From UMGS755 sp045590535 (lineage in GTDB: Bacteria; Bacillota; Clostridia; UBA1381; UBA9506), in the NCBI GenBank assembly GCA_045590535.1, contig JAZNRE010000044.1, positions 1-64,000 of the forward strand: 64,000 nucleotides of DNA, read 5' to 3'. Positions within the stretch are counted from its first letter, which is position 1. Each line of letters begins with the position of its first letter. Positions 24,449 through 33,533 of the stretch are shown piece by piece. Under the pieces are notes generated by a model. It searched no databases and was not told the DNA's origin. It worked only from the letters and a program-made list of their open reading frames with translations. The translations under genes and the position numbers were made by a program.

Positions 24449-25891
24449 ATGAAAACAACAATAAAACGGTTATTATGTCTGCTGACAGCCTTGGTGCTAT
24501 TGTGTAGCGGGACAGCATTTGCAGAAACAAAAAATAACTTTTCAGCCGCTTACTATGATTTTGTTTTAGAAACCCTTTTAACACACTATCGTTTTGAGGC
24601 GAACACAGAGTCCATAGCAAAGGCTGTTGCGCAGGTTGCTTTAACCAAGCATCCGGAGCTTTTGGAGGAACTGATTGATGTAACCGCCGACCAGTTTGAT
24701 GCCCATACAGACTATTTCACACCGGAAGAACTGCAAGATTTCAGCAGCTATTTGGATGGGGAATATGTGGGCATTGGCGTTACGGTCACCCGCACAAAAG
24801 GTGCCATGATGATTGAAAGCCTGTTTGCCGGCAGCCCGGCAGAAACAGCCGGTCTTTTAGCCGGTGATAAAATTCTGCAGGTTGATGGATACGATGTGAC
24901 AAGCGCCACATTAGAGCAGCTTGTGAATCGGATTCGTGGTGTGGCCGGCACCCATGTCACCCTGACGGTGGAGCGCAATGGTGCGGTGTTCACGGCAAAG
25001 GTTATGCGTGCTGCCGTTCAGCAAAACACCATCAGCTATGACATACTGGAAGGCAACATCGGTTACCTTGCCATTTCCATGTTCAACATGGGAACCCCCA
25101 CCGAAATGAACAAAGCGGATGCTTTTTTCAGACAAAATAAGGTTAAAAAAGTGATTGTGGATTTGCGAGATAACGGCGGCGGTGAGCTTTTAAGCGTTAT
25201 CGGCGTTTTGGGATATTTTGTTCCCCAAGGCAAAACACTGGTTAAGATTGAATATAATGATCCCCAGCGCAACACCTCTTTGCGCAGCGTTGGTGATGTG
25301 GTAAGTAAGCCCTACTATCGTGTTGCTGTTTTGATAAACGGCGGAACAGCCAGCGCAGCCGAGCTGTTTGCAGGCAACATCCGAGACCATAACATCGGCA
25401 AGCTGATCGGCACCAATACTTATGGCAAAGGAACCGTGCAGGAATTTTTAGGGCTGCTAAACACAGAGGAACTGCCCTTAGGCAGCATTAAGTTAACAAC
25501 CGCCGAATATGTTTTGCCCGGAGGTGGTAAGGTAAATGGTGTGGGTCTTAAGCCGGATTATTGGGTTTCGAATCGCACCGTGCTTTTAAACACAGATAAC
25601 ATGGAGCCCCTAGAGTATAGCGCCGCTTTTTGTGAGGGCGATTCCGGCAAGGCTATTTTAGCCTTAAAGCAGCGGTTTGACGCCTTGGGCTATTATGTTG
25701 GCGATGTGGATGACCAATATGACAAAGAGCTTGCCTTGGCCGTTAAAGAACTGCAGGAAAAAGCAAATCTGCCGGCCACAGGCGTTATGGATATTGACAC
25801 ACAAACACTTTTTTCCAACATTGTGAGTGAGACAAAAGTGCTTGTCGATGACCAGTTTGACCGAGCCTATAAATATTTGACGGGCCGTTAA
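24449..25891 (+). CDS. Secreted S41 (CtpA-type) protease with PDZ and peptidoglycan-binding domains
   Basis: Carboxy-terminal processing protease exported to the cell surface. Signal peptide (residues 1-24, ends FAE), PDZ (about 95-185), S41 domain with 'VDLRDNGGGELL', nucleophile Ser in 'NGGTASAAELFAG' and Lys in 'GTNTYGKGTVQ', then a C-terminal PG_binding_1 module (about 400-450). 480 aa. ATG 24449 is nine bases after GGAGG; ATG 24443 is three. First of an S41-M23-S41 trio, suggesting proteolytic control of wall hydrolysis. Confidence 0.93.
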   Translation: MKTTIKRLLCLLTALVLLCSGTAFAETKNNFSAAYYDFVLETLLTHYRFEANTESIAKAVAQVALTKHPELLEELIDVTADQFDAHTDYFTPEELQDFSSYLDGEYVGIGVTVTRTKGAMMIESLFAGSPAETAGLLAGDKILQVDGYDVTSATLEQLVNRIRGVAGTHVTLTVERNGAVFTAKVMRAAVQQNTISYDILEGNIGYLAISMFNMGTPTEMNKADAFFRQNKVKKVIVDLRDNGGGELLSVIGVLGYFVPQGKTLVKIEYNDPQRNTSLRSVGDVVSKPYYRVAVLINGGTASAAELFAGNIRDHNIGKLIGTNTYGKGTVQEFLGLLNTEELPLGSIKLTTAEYVLPGGGKVNGVGLKPDYWVSNRTVLLNTDNMEPLEYSAAFCEGDSGKAILALKQRFDALGYYVGDVDDQYDKELALAVKELQEKANLPATGVMDIDTQTLFSNIVSETKVLVDDQFDRAYKYLTGR

Positions 25892-25933
25892 GAAAGAAAA
25901 CGACACACATGTTTTGAGAATGGGAGGAACAGC

Positions 25934-27103
25934 ATGAACTTTCGAAACAAAAGATTCGGGGCACTCATAACAACTCTTGTTATGGTTGTTGGCATTTCAA
26001 CCCTTTTGAGCAGTTCACAGCCGGCGTTTGGTAATTCCAGCTTGCAGGATAAGCTGAATCAGGCGGCGGAAAGCAAAAAGCAGGCCCAGGCCAACCGTGC
26101 ACAATCGCAGGCAAAGCTTTCGAGCACCATGGAGCAGGTAACAAAGCTTGACAATGAGGCAGAGGTCATCAGCGCCCAGCTTGCCGAGATTGACCGCATT
26201 ATTGAAGAGGCGGAAGCAAAGATTGCGCAAAAAGAAGAAGAAATTGCTGAATTTGAAAGACAGATTGAAGAAAATGAGGCAGCTTTTTGTGCCCGTTTGC
26301 GCGCCATGGATGAAACCAACGCCATGGGCTATATTGACCTTTTGGTTAATTCTCAAAGCCTTTCTGATTTTGTTGCCCGCATCGAAACCATCCGTGAAAT
26401 TACGGAGCACGACCAGGGCATTATCAATGAAATGATTACCTTAAAAGAAGGGGTAGAAGCCAGCCGCAATGAACTGGTGGAGTATCGCAACGAACAGCAG
26501 GAAGCCCGTTCTTTAGTTCAAACCAAACAAAACGAGCTGAATGCAAAAATTGCTGAAAAGCAAAGCTATATGAAGTCGTTAGAAAAAGACATAGCCAAAT
26601 ATGACAGTTTATATAAGGCTGCGGCAGCCGAAGAAGAAAGCCTGAAAAGAAGCATTGCAGGCTCATCTTCTAAAGGTACAGTGGGCAGCTCTGGACGCAT
26701 TACATACTCCGGCGGCGTGTTCTGTTGGCCGGCCCCCAGTTATACTTATATATCCTCAGAATATGGCTATCGAATTCATCCGGTATACGGAACAAAAAAA
26801 TACCATTCCGGTATGGACATGGCAGCGCCGGGCGGTTCGCCGATTTTAGCGGCAGCCGACGGCACAGTTAAATTTGCCGGATGGAACGGCGGCTATGGTT
26901 ACTGTATCATTTTGGATCATGGCAGTGGCATTCAAACATTGTATGGACATTCCAGCAAACTGCTGGTATCTGCCGGACAAAAGGTAACTCGCGGACAAAA
27001 AATTGCCTTGGTGGGCACAACGGGCACATCAACAGGCAACCACTTGCATTTTGAAGTGCTGAATAACGGTGTGACAACCGATCCGCGTCCTTACCTGCAA
27101 TAA
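25934..27103 (+). CDS. Secreted coiled-coil M23 peptidase (EnvC-like)
   Basis: Signal peptide (residues 1-34), a long coiled coil (about 40-245, Glu/Lys/Gln-rich), a Ser/Gly linker, and a C-terminal LytM/M23 domain (about 275-389). The zinc motif is complete: 'YHSGMDMAAPGGSP' and 'GNHLHFEV', plus the YGH of 'TLYGHSSKL'. It is therefore probably an active endopeptidase, unlike EnvC itself. In many bacteria such proteins answer to FtsEX; no ftsEX is in the window. GGGAGG precedes ATG 25934. Lies between two S41 proteases. Confidence 0.93.
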   Translation: MNFRNKRFGALITTLVMVVGISTLLSSSQPAFGNSSLQDKLNQAAESKKQAQANRAQSQAKLSSTMEQVTKLDNEAEVISAQLAEIDRIIEEAEAKIAQKEEEIAEFERQIEENEAAFCARLRAMDETNAMGYIDLLVNSQSLSDFVARIETIREITEHDQGIINEMITLKEGVEASRNELVEYRNEQQEARSLVQTKQNELNAKIAEKQSYMKSLEKDIAKYDSLYKAAAAEEESLKRSIAGSSSKGTVGSSGRITYSGGVFCWPAPSYTYISSEYGYRIHPVYGTKKYHSGMDMAAPGGSPILAAADGTVKFAGWNGGYGYCIILDHGSGIQTLYGHSSKLLVSAGQKVTRGQKIALVGTTGTSTGNHLHFEVLNNGVTTDPRPYLQ

Positions 27104-27128
27104 TGATTGAAAGGAGCGTGTAGGCGTT

Positions 27129-28289
27129 TTGTACGGAAAAAAACATTTAGTCATTACAGCAATATGCACAGCTATCGTGGTATGGCTTATTAGCGCTGTT
27201 TACTTTTTGGGCTTTAGTGGCTATGATTCCGGCGACACGATTATGCGCGCCAAACGGATTATTGAAAGTGTTTATGTGAATCCCCTGACTGAGGAGCAGA
27301 AAACCCAAATGACCGATTTGGCCATCACCGGCATGGTGTATGGCTTGGGGGACCAATACAGTCGCTATTTAAACACAGAAGATTTAGATGAATATCAAGA
27401 AACAAAGCAGGAAAATTATAAGGGCATTGGTGTCAGTGTGAACTTTAATGCTGAAGAAGGCGTTATGACGGTGGTTTCGCCTTATGACGGTTCCCCTGCG
27501 CAAAAAGCAGGCCTTCTGCCCGGGGATATTTTAGTTCAAGTGGGCGACATTGAAGTAAACACCGAGACTTATAATTCAGTTTTAGATTACATTAAAGAAG
27601 GCGAAGATGAAAACATAAGGCTCAAGATTCTTCGCGGCACAGAAATGCTGGAGTTTACCGTTCGTAGAGAAGAAGTTAAGCGCCAATCGGTAACACATAA
27701 GATGTTTAATGATGGTGTGGGCTATATTCGTGTTTCCGAATTTATTCACAATACCACCGAAGACTTTGCAGCCGCCATTGCCGATTTGCAAGAGCGCAAA
27801 ATGACAGCGCTCATCATTGATTTGCGCAACAACCCCGGGGGCTATGCTGATAGCGTGTTGAAAATGACAGACTCTCTGCTGCCCAAAGGCGTTATTGCCT
27901 ATCTTGAAGATAACCAGGGCAAACGGCAGTATTTCCATTCCGATGCAAAATGTTTAGAACTGCCTATGGCCGTGTTGATTAACCAGGGAACAGCCAGCGC
28001 ATCTGAACTGATGGCAGGTAGCCTTCAGGCTCATGGCTTGGCAACCATCATTGGCGAAAAAAGCTATGGCAAGGCAGTGGGGCAGGCGCTGTATCCCATT
28101 ACCTCTAAAACCGCCCTCTATTTAACCAGTGCCCGCTATTTCACACCAAAAGGTGAATGCATTGACAAGGTGGGCATTGAGCCGGACATTAAGGTGGCCT
28201 TAGACCCATCTTTAATTGGGCAGATTTCCCTTTTAGAGCCAGAAGAAGATGCGCAGCTTTCAAAAGCAATAGAGATCTTGACACAGTAA
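27129..28289 (+). CDS. Membrane-anchored S41 (CtpA-type) protease
   Basis: One N-terminal membrane segment (residues 6-28), PDZ (about 95-170), S41 domain with 'IDLRNNPGGYADSVL', Ser in 'NQGTASASELMAG' and Lys in 'GEKSYGKAVGQ'. 386 aa, typical CtpA size without a C-terminal wall-binding module. TTG 27129 is the likely start: AAGGAGC lies upstream and no ATG occurs before the membrane segment. It differs from the first S41 gene (24449) by anchor versus secretion. Twenty-six bases after the M23 gene. Confidence 0.92.
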   Translation: MYGKKHLVITAICTAIVVWLISAVYFLGFSGYDSGDTIMRAKRIIESVYVNPLTEEQKTQMTDLAITGMVYGLGDQYSRYLNTEDLDEYQETKQENYKGIGVSVNFNAEEGVMTVVSPYDGSPAQKAGLLPGDILVQVGDIEVNTETYNSVLDYIKEGEDENIRLKILRGTEMLEFTVRREEVKRQSVTHKMFNDGVGYIRVSEFIHNTTEDFAAAIADLQERKMTALIIDLRNNPGGYADSVLKMTDSLLPKGVIAYLEDNQGKRQYFHSDAKCLELPMAVLINQGTASASELMAGSLQAHGLATIIGEKSYGKAVGQALYPITSKTALYLTSARYFTPKGECIDKVGIEPDIKVALDPSLIGQISLLEPEEDAQLSKAIEILTQ

Positions 28290-28337
28290 AAAATGACAGC
28301 GGAATATACTTTTTATACAGGCAGGATGTGAAAAGCC

Positions 28338-31300
28338 TTGGGTTATTTAATCTCGTTTTCTGTCATTTATGCAGTTATATTTTTAGTTTGGTATATGAAT
28401 CTGTCAAAAGAGCCGGAAATCAGGACAGAGCTGAAAGGAAGTCTAAAGCACGCCGGACTTTTGGGTCTGTTTTTGGTGTTTTGCCTTCAATTGATTGTAG
28501 CAGGCTTCATGCCGGGACATGTGCAGGATACGGCCTTGTTTCGTTCTTGGGCTGCCTTTGCAGAGGAGCATCCCATTTGGGAGTATTACACCACCGAGCA
28601 GTATGTGGATTATCCACCGGTTTATTTATATGTGCTTTATGGAGTGGGGAAACTGGCGGGGTTCTTTGGCGTTTCAACGGCTTCGGCCATGTATTTGGTC
28701 TGCATTCGCAGCGTTCCCATTTTGGTTGACGGTTTAACCTGTTTTTGCCTTTATCGATTGGCAAAGCCCCAGTTAGGAGAGAGAAAAGCGCTGACAATTG
28801 GTGCTTTAAGTCTCTTAAACCCTACGAATATTCTTAATTCAACAGTTTGGGGACAGGTGGACGGTGTTCCGGCCCTGATGGTCATGGCCATGCTGCTGTT
28901 TTTGTATTATAAAAAGTACATTGGGGCTTGCTTGCTCATGGCACTCTTGTTTTTAACCAAGCCGCAGATGATTATTTTTGCGCCCCTTTTGGGTTTTGTT
29001 TTTCTTTTTGATATTATGGATTCGTGGCATGACAGAAAAGAGCGCAGGCACATGCGCTGGCAGGCCGGCCTGTCAGTTTTGACCATGGTCGCCGTTTTGC
29101 TTTTGGTGCCTCTGCCCGTTACTGGCGGACGCTACGGTCTTATAATAGAAGCATATAAAAATGCCTTGGGGTTATACCCTTATGCAACCCTAAATGCCGC
29201 CAATCTTTATGGTGCTCTGGGAGCCAACTGGGCTCATGAGGGTGGCGAGCTGTTCATTGTCAGCTACAAAGCCTGGGGCTTTATCTTCATTGTGAGCCTT
29301 TCGCTTTTGGTGGGCGTGGGCGCATGGAAAAGCCGTGACCGGAGCAAGATTTTTTATTTGGGCGCTTTTACGGTTTTAGGTATTTACATGCTGGCTCATG
29401 GCATGCATGAGCGCTATCTGCACCCTTTGTTTTTGTTGCTGCTTTGCATTTATATCTTTACAAAAGATTTTAAAATGCTGCTGTTTTATGGTGCCTTTTC
29501 CGTCACCACATTTCTTAGTTGCGGCTGGGTGCTTATGCAAAATTTAAAAGGCGATTTTATTTATGGGGATAACCCATGGTTTCGCTTTTTATCCCTCATT
29601 CATTTGTTGCTCTTTGCTTTATGGATTTTGCACGCTCTTGGGTTTTGGAAAGCAAAACCGTGTGGGGCAGGCCGAAGACATAAACAATATCCTTCGGGCG
29701 AAACATTCCTTTTTGATAAAGCCACCGTGCCAAAGGTGAAACCCTCGGCCCGCCTGCACAAGGTGGATTATTGCTTAATGATAGGGCTTACACTGTTTTA
29801 TGCCTTGTTTGGTTTTTGGCATTTGGGCGCAAAAGAGGTACCTCAATCGGGCTATTATGTATCTGCACCGGGAGAAAGTATAGTGCTGGATTTGGGAAAG
29901 CCCTGCGAGGCACGGCAGCTTTATGTATACACCGGCTGGATTGACCGGAGAATGACGGACTATGAGGTCCAGCGCTCTGTCACGGTGGAGTGGAGCCTCG
30001 AAAAAGAAACCTGGACAAAGGCCCAAACCACTTTAGATATGCAGGAAGTTTTTATGTGGAATGTCTTTCGTGAACTGACCGATTCCTGCCGGTATATTCG
30101 TCTCACCTGTGACGACGGGCGGTTTTACATGAATGAAATTGCCGTTTTTGGTGAGAACAAAGAGGAATGTTATCCCATTGTGGCCGTAGAGAGTGACAAT
30201 CCCACAGCGACTTTAGTTATGGATGAGCCACAGCGTGTTACCTACGATTTTTCCTGGTATGAAACCACTTACTTTGACGAGATTTATCATCCGCGCACTG
30301 CGTTTGAATATATCACTCATCGTTATCCCTATGAAAACACCCACCCGCCCTTGGGCAAGGTTATCATCGCCTGTGGCATGTTGCTTTTTGGCGTGAATCC
30401 TTTTGGATGGCGCTTCTTTGGCACCTTGTGTGGAGTTTTGATGGTGCCCATGGCTTACATGATGGGCAAAAAGCTGTTAAAAAACACTCGGTATGCTTTT
30501 TTGACCGCCTTTGTTTTCAGCTTTGATTTTATGCATTTATCCCAAACAAGATTAGCCACCATTGACTCATACACCGCCTTTTTTGTTATGGGCATGTATC
30601 TGTTTATGTTTTTGTATATAGAAAAAAGTCTTGGGGGCGCAAGCCTTCAAAAATCGTTGCCATTTTTAGGGCTTTCGGGTCTGTTTTTTGGCCTGGGCGC
30701 CTCTACCAAATGGCAGGGACTTTATGCCGGTATCGGTCTGGCGGTTTTGTTTTTTTACTGTCTGTTCCGTCGCTACAGAGCGTATAGGGTAGAGGTAGCT
30801 TCTTTGGAGCAAACGAGAAAAACCTTTTGGGCCGAAGCGCTAAAAACCATTTTAGCCGGCTTTTTGTTTTTTGTTTTTGTGCCGGCGGTGATTTATTTTC
30901 TGTCTTACATTCCGGCCATGCAGTCTGAAACAACAGGGCTTTCGTTTTTCTTTACCAACCAAAGCTCTATGTTTAACTATCATGCGCACCTTGAGTCCGC
31001 GCATCCTTACAGCTCAAAGTGGTGGCAATGGCTTTTTGACTATAAACCCCTTTATGCTTATTCGCCGGACCCAAATTTTGTGTCGGCAGACCATGCAAAA
31101 GGCATCACCACCTTTGGCAATCCGGCCATTTGGTGGTTAACCATTCCCCTTGTTTTGTGGGGCCTTTATCGGTTATGGAAGCAAAGGAAAGGGATGGATG
31201 CAGGGCTTTTGACAACGGTGGTGGGATTCTTTTCCCTCTATGCACCGTGGATTTTTGTGACACGAACCACTTATATTTATCACTTTTTTCCCTGTGTGAT

Positions 31301-31490
31301 TTTTGTGGTTTTGCTCCTTGGTTTTTTCTTTGAATCAAAATCGGGGAGAGGTTGGCGGCATGTTGAAACCGCTTATATGCTATTGGTGTTTGTTTTGTTT
31401 TTGGCCTTTTATCCCGTGCTGACGGGCATGGAGGTGCCAGCTCTTTATGCACAGGCACTAAGGTGGTTGCCCGGATGGGTGTTGGGGTAA
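28338..31490 (+). CDS. Double GT-C membrane glycosyltransferase with internal discoidin-like domain
   Basis: 1050 residues. The N-terminal half (about 1-460) is a multi-span GT-C protein with 'VDYPPVYLYVLYG' and 'WGQVDGVPALMVM'. A soluble galactose-binding-like domain follows (about 500-605). The C-terminal half (about 620-1050) resembles protein O-mannosyltransferases (GT39), with 'DEIYHPRTAFEY' and 'THPPLGKVI'. Such enzymes use polyprenyl-phosphate sugars on the outer face of the membrane. Acceptor and sugar are unknown. TTG 28338 is inferred; a weak AGGATG lies upstream and membrane helix 1 starts at once. Confidence 0.85.
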   Translation: MGYLISFSVIYAVIFLVWYMNLSKEPEIRTELKGSLKHAGLLGLFLVFCLQLIVAGFMPGHVQDTALFRSWAAFAEEHPIWEYYTTEQYVDYPPVYLYVLYGVGKLAGFFGVSTASAMYLVCIRSVPILVDGLTCFCLYRLAKPQLGERKALTIGALSLLNPTNILNSTVWGQVDGVPALMVMAMLLFLYYKKYIGACLLMALLFLTKPQMIIFAPLLGFVFLFDIMDSWHDRKERRHMRWQAGLSVLTMVAVLLLVPLPVTGGRYGLIIEAYKNALGLYPYATLNAANLYGALGANWAHEGGELFIVSYKAWGFIFIVSLSLLVGVGAWKSRDRSKIFYLGAFTVLGIYMLAHGMHERYLHPLFLLLLCIYIFTKDFKMLLFYGAFSVTTFLSCGWVLMQNLKGDFIYGDNPWFRFLSLIHLLLFALWILHALGFWKAKPCGAGRRHKQYPSGETFLFDKATVPKVKPSARLHKVDYCLMIGLTLFYALFGFWHLGAKEVPQSGYYVSAPGESIVLDLGKPCEARQLYVYTGWIDRRMTDYEVQRSVTVEWSLEKETWTKAQTTLDMQEVFMWNVFRELTDSCRYIRLTCDDGRFYMNEIAVFGENKEECYPIVAVESDNPTATLVMDEPQRVTYDFSWYETTYFDEIYHPRTAFEYITHRYPYENTHPPLGKVIIACGMLLFGVNPFGWRFFGTLCGVLMVPMAYMMGKKLLKNTRYAFLTAFVFSFDFMHLSQTRLATIDSYTAFFVMGMYLFMFLYIEKSLGGASLQKSLPFLGLSGLFFGLGASTKWQGLYAGIGLAVLFFYCLFRRYRAYRVEVASLEQTRKTFWAEALKTILAGFLFFVFVPAVIYFLSYIPAMQSETTGLSFFFTNQSSMFNYHAHLESAHPYSSKWWQWLFDYKPLYAYSPDPNFVSADHAKGITTFGNPAIWWLTIPLVLWGLYRLWKQRKGMDAGLLTTVVGFFSLYAPWIFVTRTTYIYHFFPCVIFVVLLLGFFFESKSGRGWRHVETAYMLLVFVLFLAFYPVLTGMEVPALYAQALRWLPGWVLG

Positions 31491-31537
31491 AAGTTTTTGC
31501 AAAGGATAAATTGATTTGTTTAAAGAGAGGTATGACT

Positions 31538-32338
31538 GTGGACGAAAGAAAGAACAGGCGACGGATGCAGGGCGCCGATAAGCCCGCCGACCGAAGGGAA
31601 GACCGCATCACTTTAGAAGGTCGCAATTCGGTTTTTGAGGCGCTATCAGCCGGTCGGCCTATTGATAAAATATGGATTAGTGAAACCGTTCGTCCCGGCG
31701 GGGTTCAAAAATTAGTGGACCTGGCCCGGGAAAAGCAGGTGCCCGTGCAATTTGTTAATCCCAAAAAGATTGACAGCATTAAAAAGACAGAAGCCAGTCA
31801 GGGCGTGGTAGCGGTTTGCGGTGCAGCTACCTATGCATCTTTAGAGGATTTGTTTCAAAAGGCAGCAGCACGGGGACATCAACCCTTTATCATTTTGGCG
31901 GATGAAATTACCGATTCACACAATTTAGGTGCCATTATCAGAAGTGCCAATGCGGCGGGTGCAGACGGGGTTATCATTCCCAAAAACCGTTCGGCAGGCT
32001 TAGATGCGGTAACAGCCAAAGCCTCAGCCGGAGCCGTTCATTACACCTCCGTGGTGCGGGTCACCAACATGGCTCAAACCGCCAAAGAGCTGAAGGAAAG
32101 AGGCTTGTGGCTGGTGGGTGCTGACATGAGTGGTGAAAAAACTCTTTATGAAAGCGACATGACAGGTCCCATTGCTTTGGTTGTGGGCTCCGAGGGCAAG
32201 GGCATTTCCCGTCTTTTAAAAGAACATTGCGATTTCATGGTGCGCATTCCCATGCTGGGCGAAACCGAGTCCTTAAATGTATCGGTTGCAGCAGCGGTGA
32301 TGATGTATGAAATTGTCCGACAAAGAAGTCAAAAATAA
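31538..32338 (+). CDS. rlmB: 23S rRNA (guanosine2251-2'-O)-methyltransferase-type SpoU enzyme
   Basis: SPOUT methyltransferase of the TrmH/RlmB group. N-terminal substrate domain 'EGRNSVFEALSAGRPIDKI', then knot motifs 'SHNLGAIIRSANAAGADGV', 'VVGSEGKGISRLL' and 'MLGETESLNVSVAAAVMMYE'. An N-terminal basic extension is present. GTG 31538 is preferred because AGAGAGG is seven bases upstream; ATG 31532 is only one base from it. 266 aa. The start lies just after the glycosyltransferase gene. It may equally modify a tRNA; the family alone does not settle the site. Confidence 0.88.
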   Translation: MDERKNRRRMQGADKPADRREDRITLEGRNSVFEALSAGRPIDKIWISETVRPGGVQKLVDLAREKQVPVQFVNPKKIDSIKKTEASQGVVAVCGAATYASLEDLFQKAAARGHQPFIILADEITDSHNLGAIIRSANAAGADGVIIPKNRSAGLDAVTAKASAGAVHYTSVVRVTNMAQTAKELKERGLWLVGADMSGEKTLYESDMTGPIALVVGSEGKGISRLLKEHCDFMVRIPMLGETESLNVSVAAAVMMYEIVRQRSQK

Positions 32339-32377
32339 AGTTTAATATATTTTTTATGCTATAGGAGGAAACATAAC

Positions 32378-33337
32378 ATGTATGTAGGTATTGATTTAGG
32401 TGGTATTAACATTGCTATTGGATTGGTGGATGACGATTATAACATTATCGCCAAAAGCTCTGTTCCCACAGGCAAAGAACGGGAATTTTCTGAAATTATG
32501 GCCGATGCAGCCGGACTCATTAACCGTCTTTTAGGAGAGGCCGGTAAAACGGCAGCAGACATTCAGTGCATCGGTATGGGTTCTCCCGGTGTGCCCGATG
32601 TTGAAAAGAGAACGATTATTGCAGCCAGCTCCTTCCCGAAAGTGCATCATTCCAGTGCACAGGATGAATTACAAAAGCATTTCCCCGGCGTACCTGTTTT
32701 TGTAGAAAACGATGCAAATGCAGCGGCTTATGGTGAAAAGTTAGCCGGTGCAGCCAAGGGTATTGACAATGTAGTTGTGGTAACTTTAGGCACAGGTGTT
32801 GGTGGCGGCGTTATCATTGACAAAAAGATTTATGCAGGCTTTAATCACGGCGGCAGTGAAATTGGTCACATGGTGCTGAATTTCAACGGCCCCCAGTGTC
32901 CCTGTGGTCGCAAAGGCTGCTTTGAGGTGTATGCTTCTGCCACAGCTCTTATCAGACAGACAAAAGACATGATTGAGTCATATCCCGACAGTATCATTCA
33001 CGAAATGATTGACCATGACCCGGCTAACATCAACGGCAAAACAGCCTTTGATGCAGCCAAACTCGGCGACCGTGCCGGCGAAAAGATCGTGGCTAAATTT
33101 ATTGAATATTTAGGCATCGGTGTGCTTAACATTATCAATGTGCTCCAACCGGAAGCTATCGTTATCGGTGGTGGCATTTGCAAAGAGGGCCAATATCTTT
33201 TGGACCGCTTGAATGAATTTATAACACCCTATTTTTATACTGATCAGATTCCCTTTGCCAAGTTAATGACTGCAACTTTGGGTAACGATGCTGGCATTAT
33301 TGGTGCGGCAATGCTCTGGAAACAGCAGAATGCATAA
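32378..33337 (+). CDS. glcK: ROK-family glucokinase
   Basis: Phosphorylates glucose with ATP. ROK signatures: 'VGIDLGGINIAIGLV', 'GMGSPGVPD', 'VENDANAAAYGE', 'TLGTGVGGGVI', and the zinc site 'GHMVLNFNGPQCPCGRKGCFE'. There is no N-terminal helix-turn-helix, so it is a kinase and not a ROK repressor. 319 aa. The usual DLGGTN/K motif reads DLGGIN here. AGGAGG is nine bases before ATG 32378. Glucose-6-phosphate formed would feed the Pgi encoded at 42355. Confidence 0.92.
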   Translation: MYVGIDLGGINIAIGLVDDDYNIIAKSSVPTGKEREFSEIMADAAGLINRLLGEAGKTAADIQCIGMGSPGVPDVEKRTIIAASSFPKVHHSSAQDELQKHFPGVPVFVENDANAAAYGEKLAGAAKGIDNVVVVTLGTGVGGGVIIDKKIYAGFNHGGSEIGHMVLNFNGPQCPCGRKGCFEVYASATALIRQTKDMIESYPDSIIHEMIDHDPANINGKTAFDAAKLGDRAGEKIVAKFIEYLGIGVLNIINVLQPEAIVIGGGICKEGQYLLDRLNEFITPYFYTDQIPFAKLMTATLGNDAGIIGAAMLWKQQNA

Positions 33338-33438
33338 GATGATTTTGCATTCTCTTGTCAAATTGCCCAATTAACAGCTGGTTTTTATATAATTTTTGAT
33401 AAATTTTTATTTTACCCCTTTCTTTTTGCTGAAAGCTG

Positions 33439-33447
33439 TGGTATACT
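33439..33447 (+). promoter_or_regulatory. Extended -10 promoter before the NDP-sugar dehydratase gene
   Basis: TGGTATACT (extended -10) 87 bases before the start, no good -35. Confidence 0.45.
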
Positions 33448-33533
33448 AATAGAGACTATTGTGTAGTATATAATCTAACAAAAGAAAAACTGCTTAACAC
33501 ATTATGGTTAAGGCAGTAGGAGGTTCTGGATTC

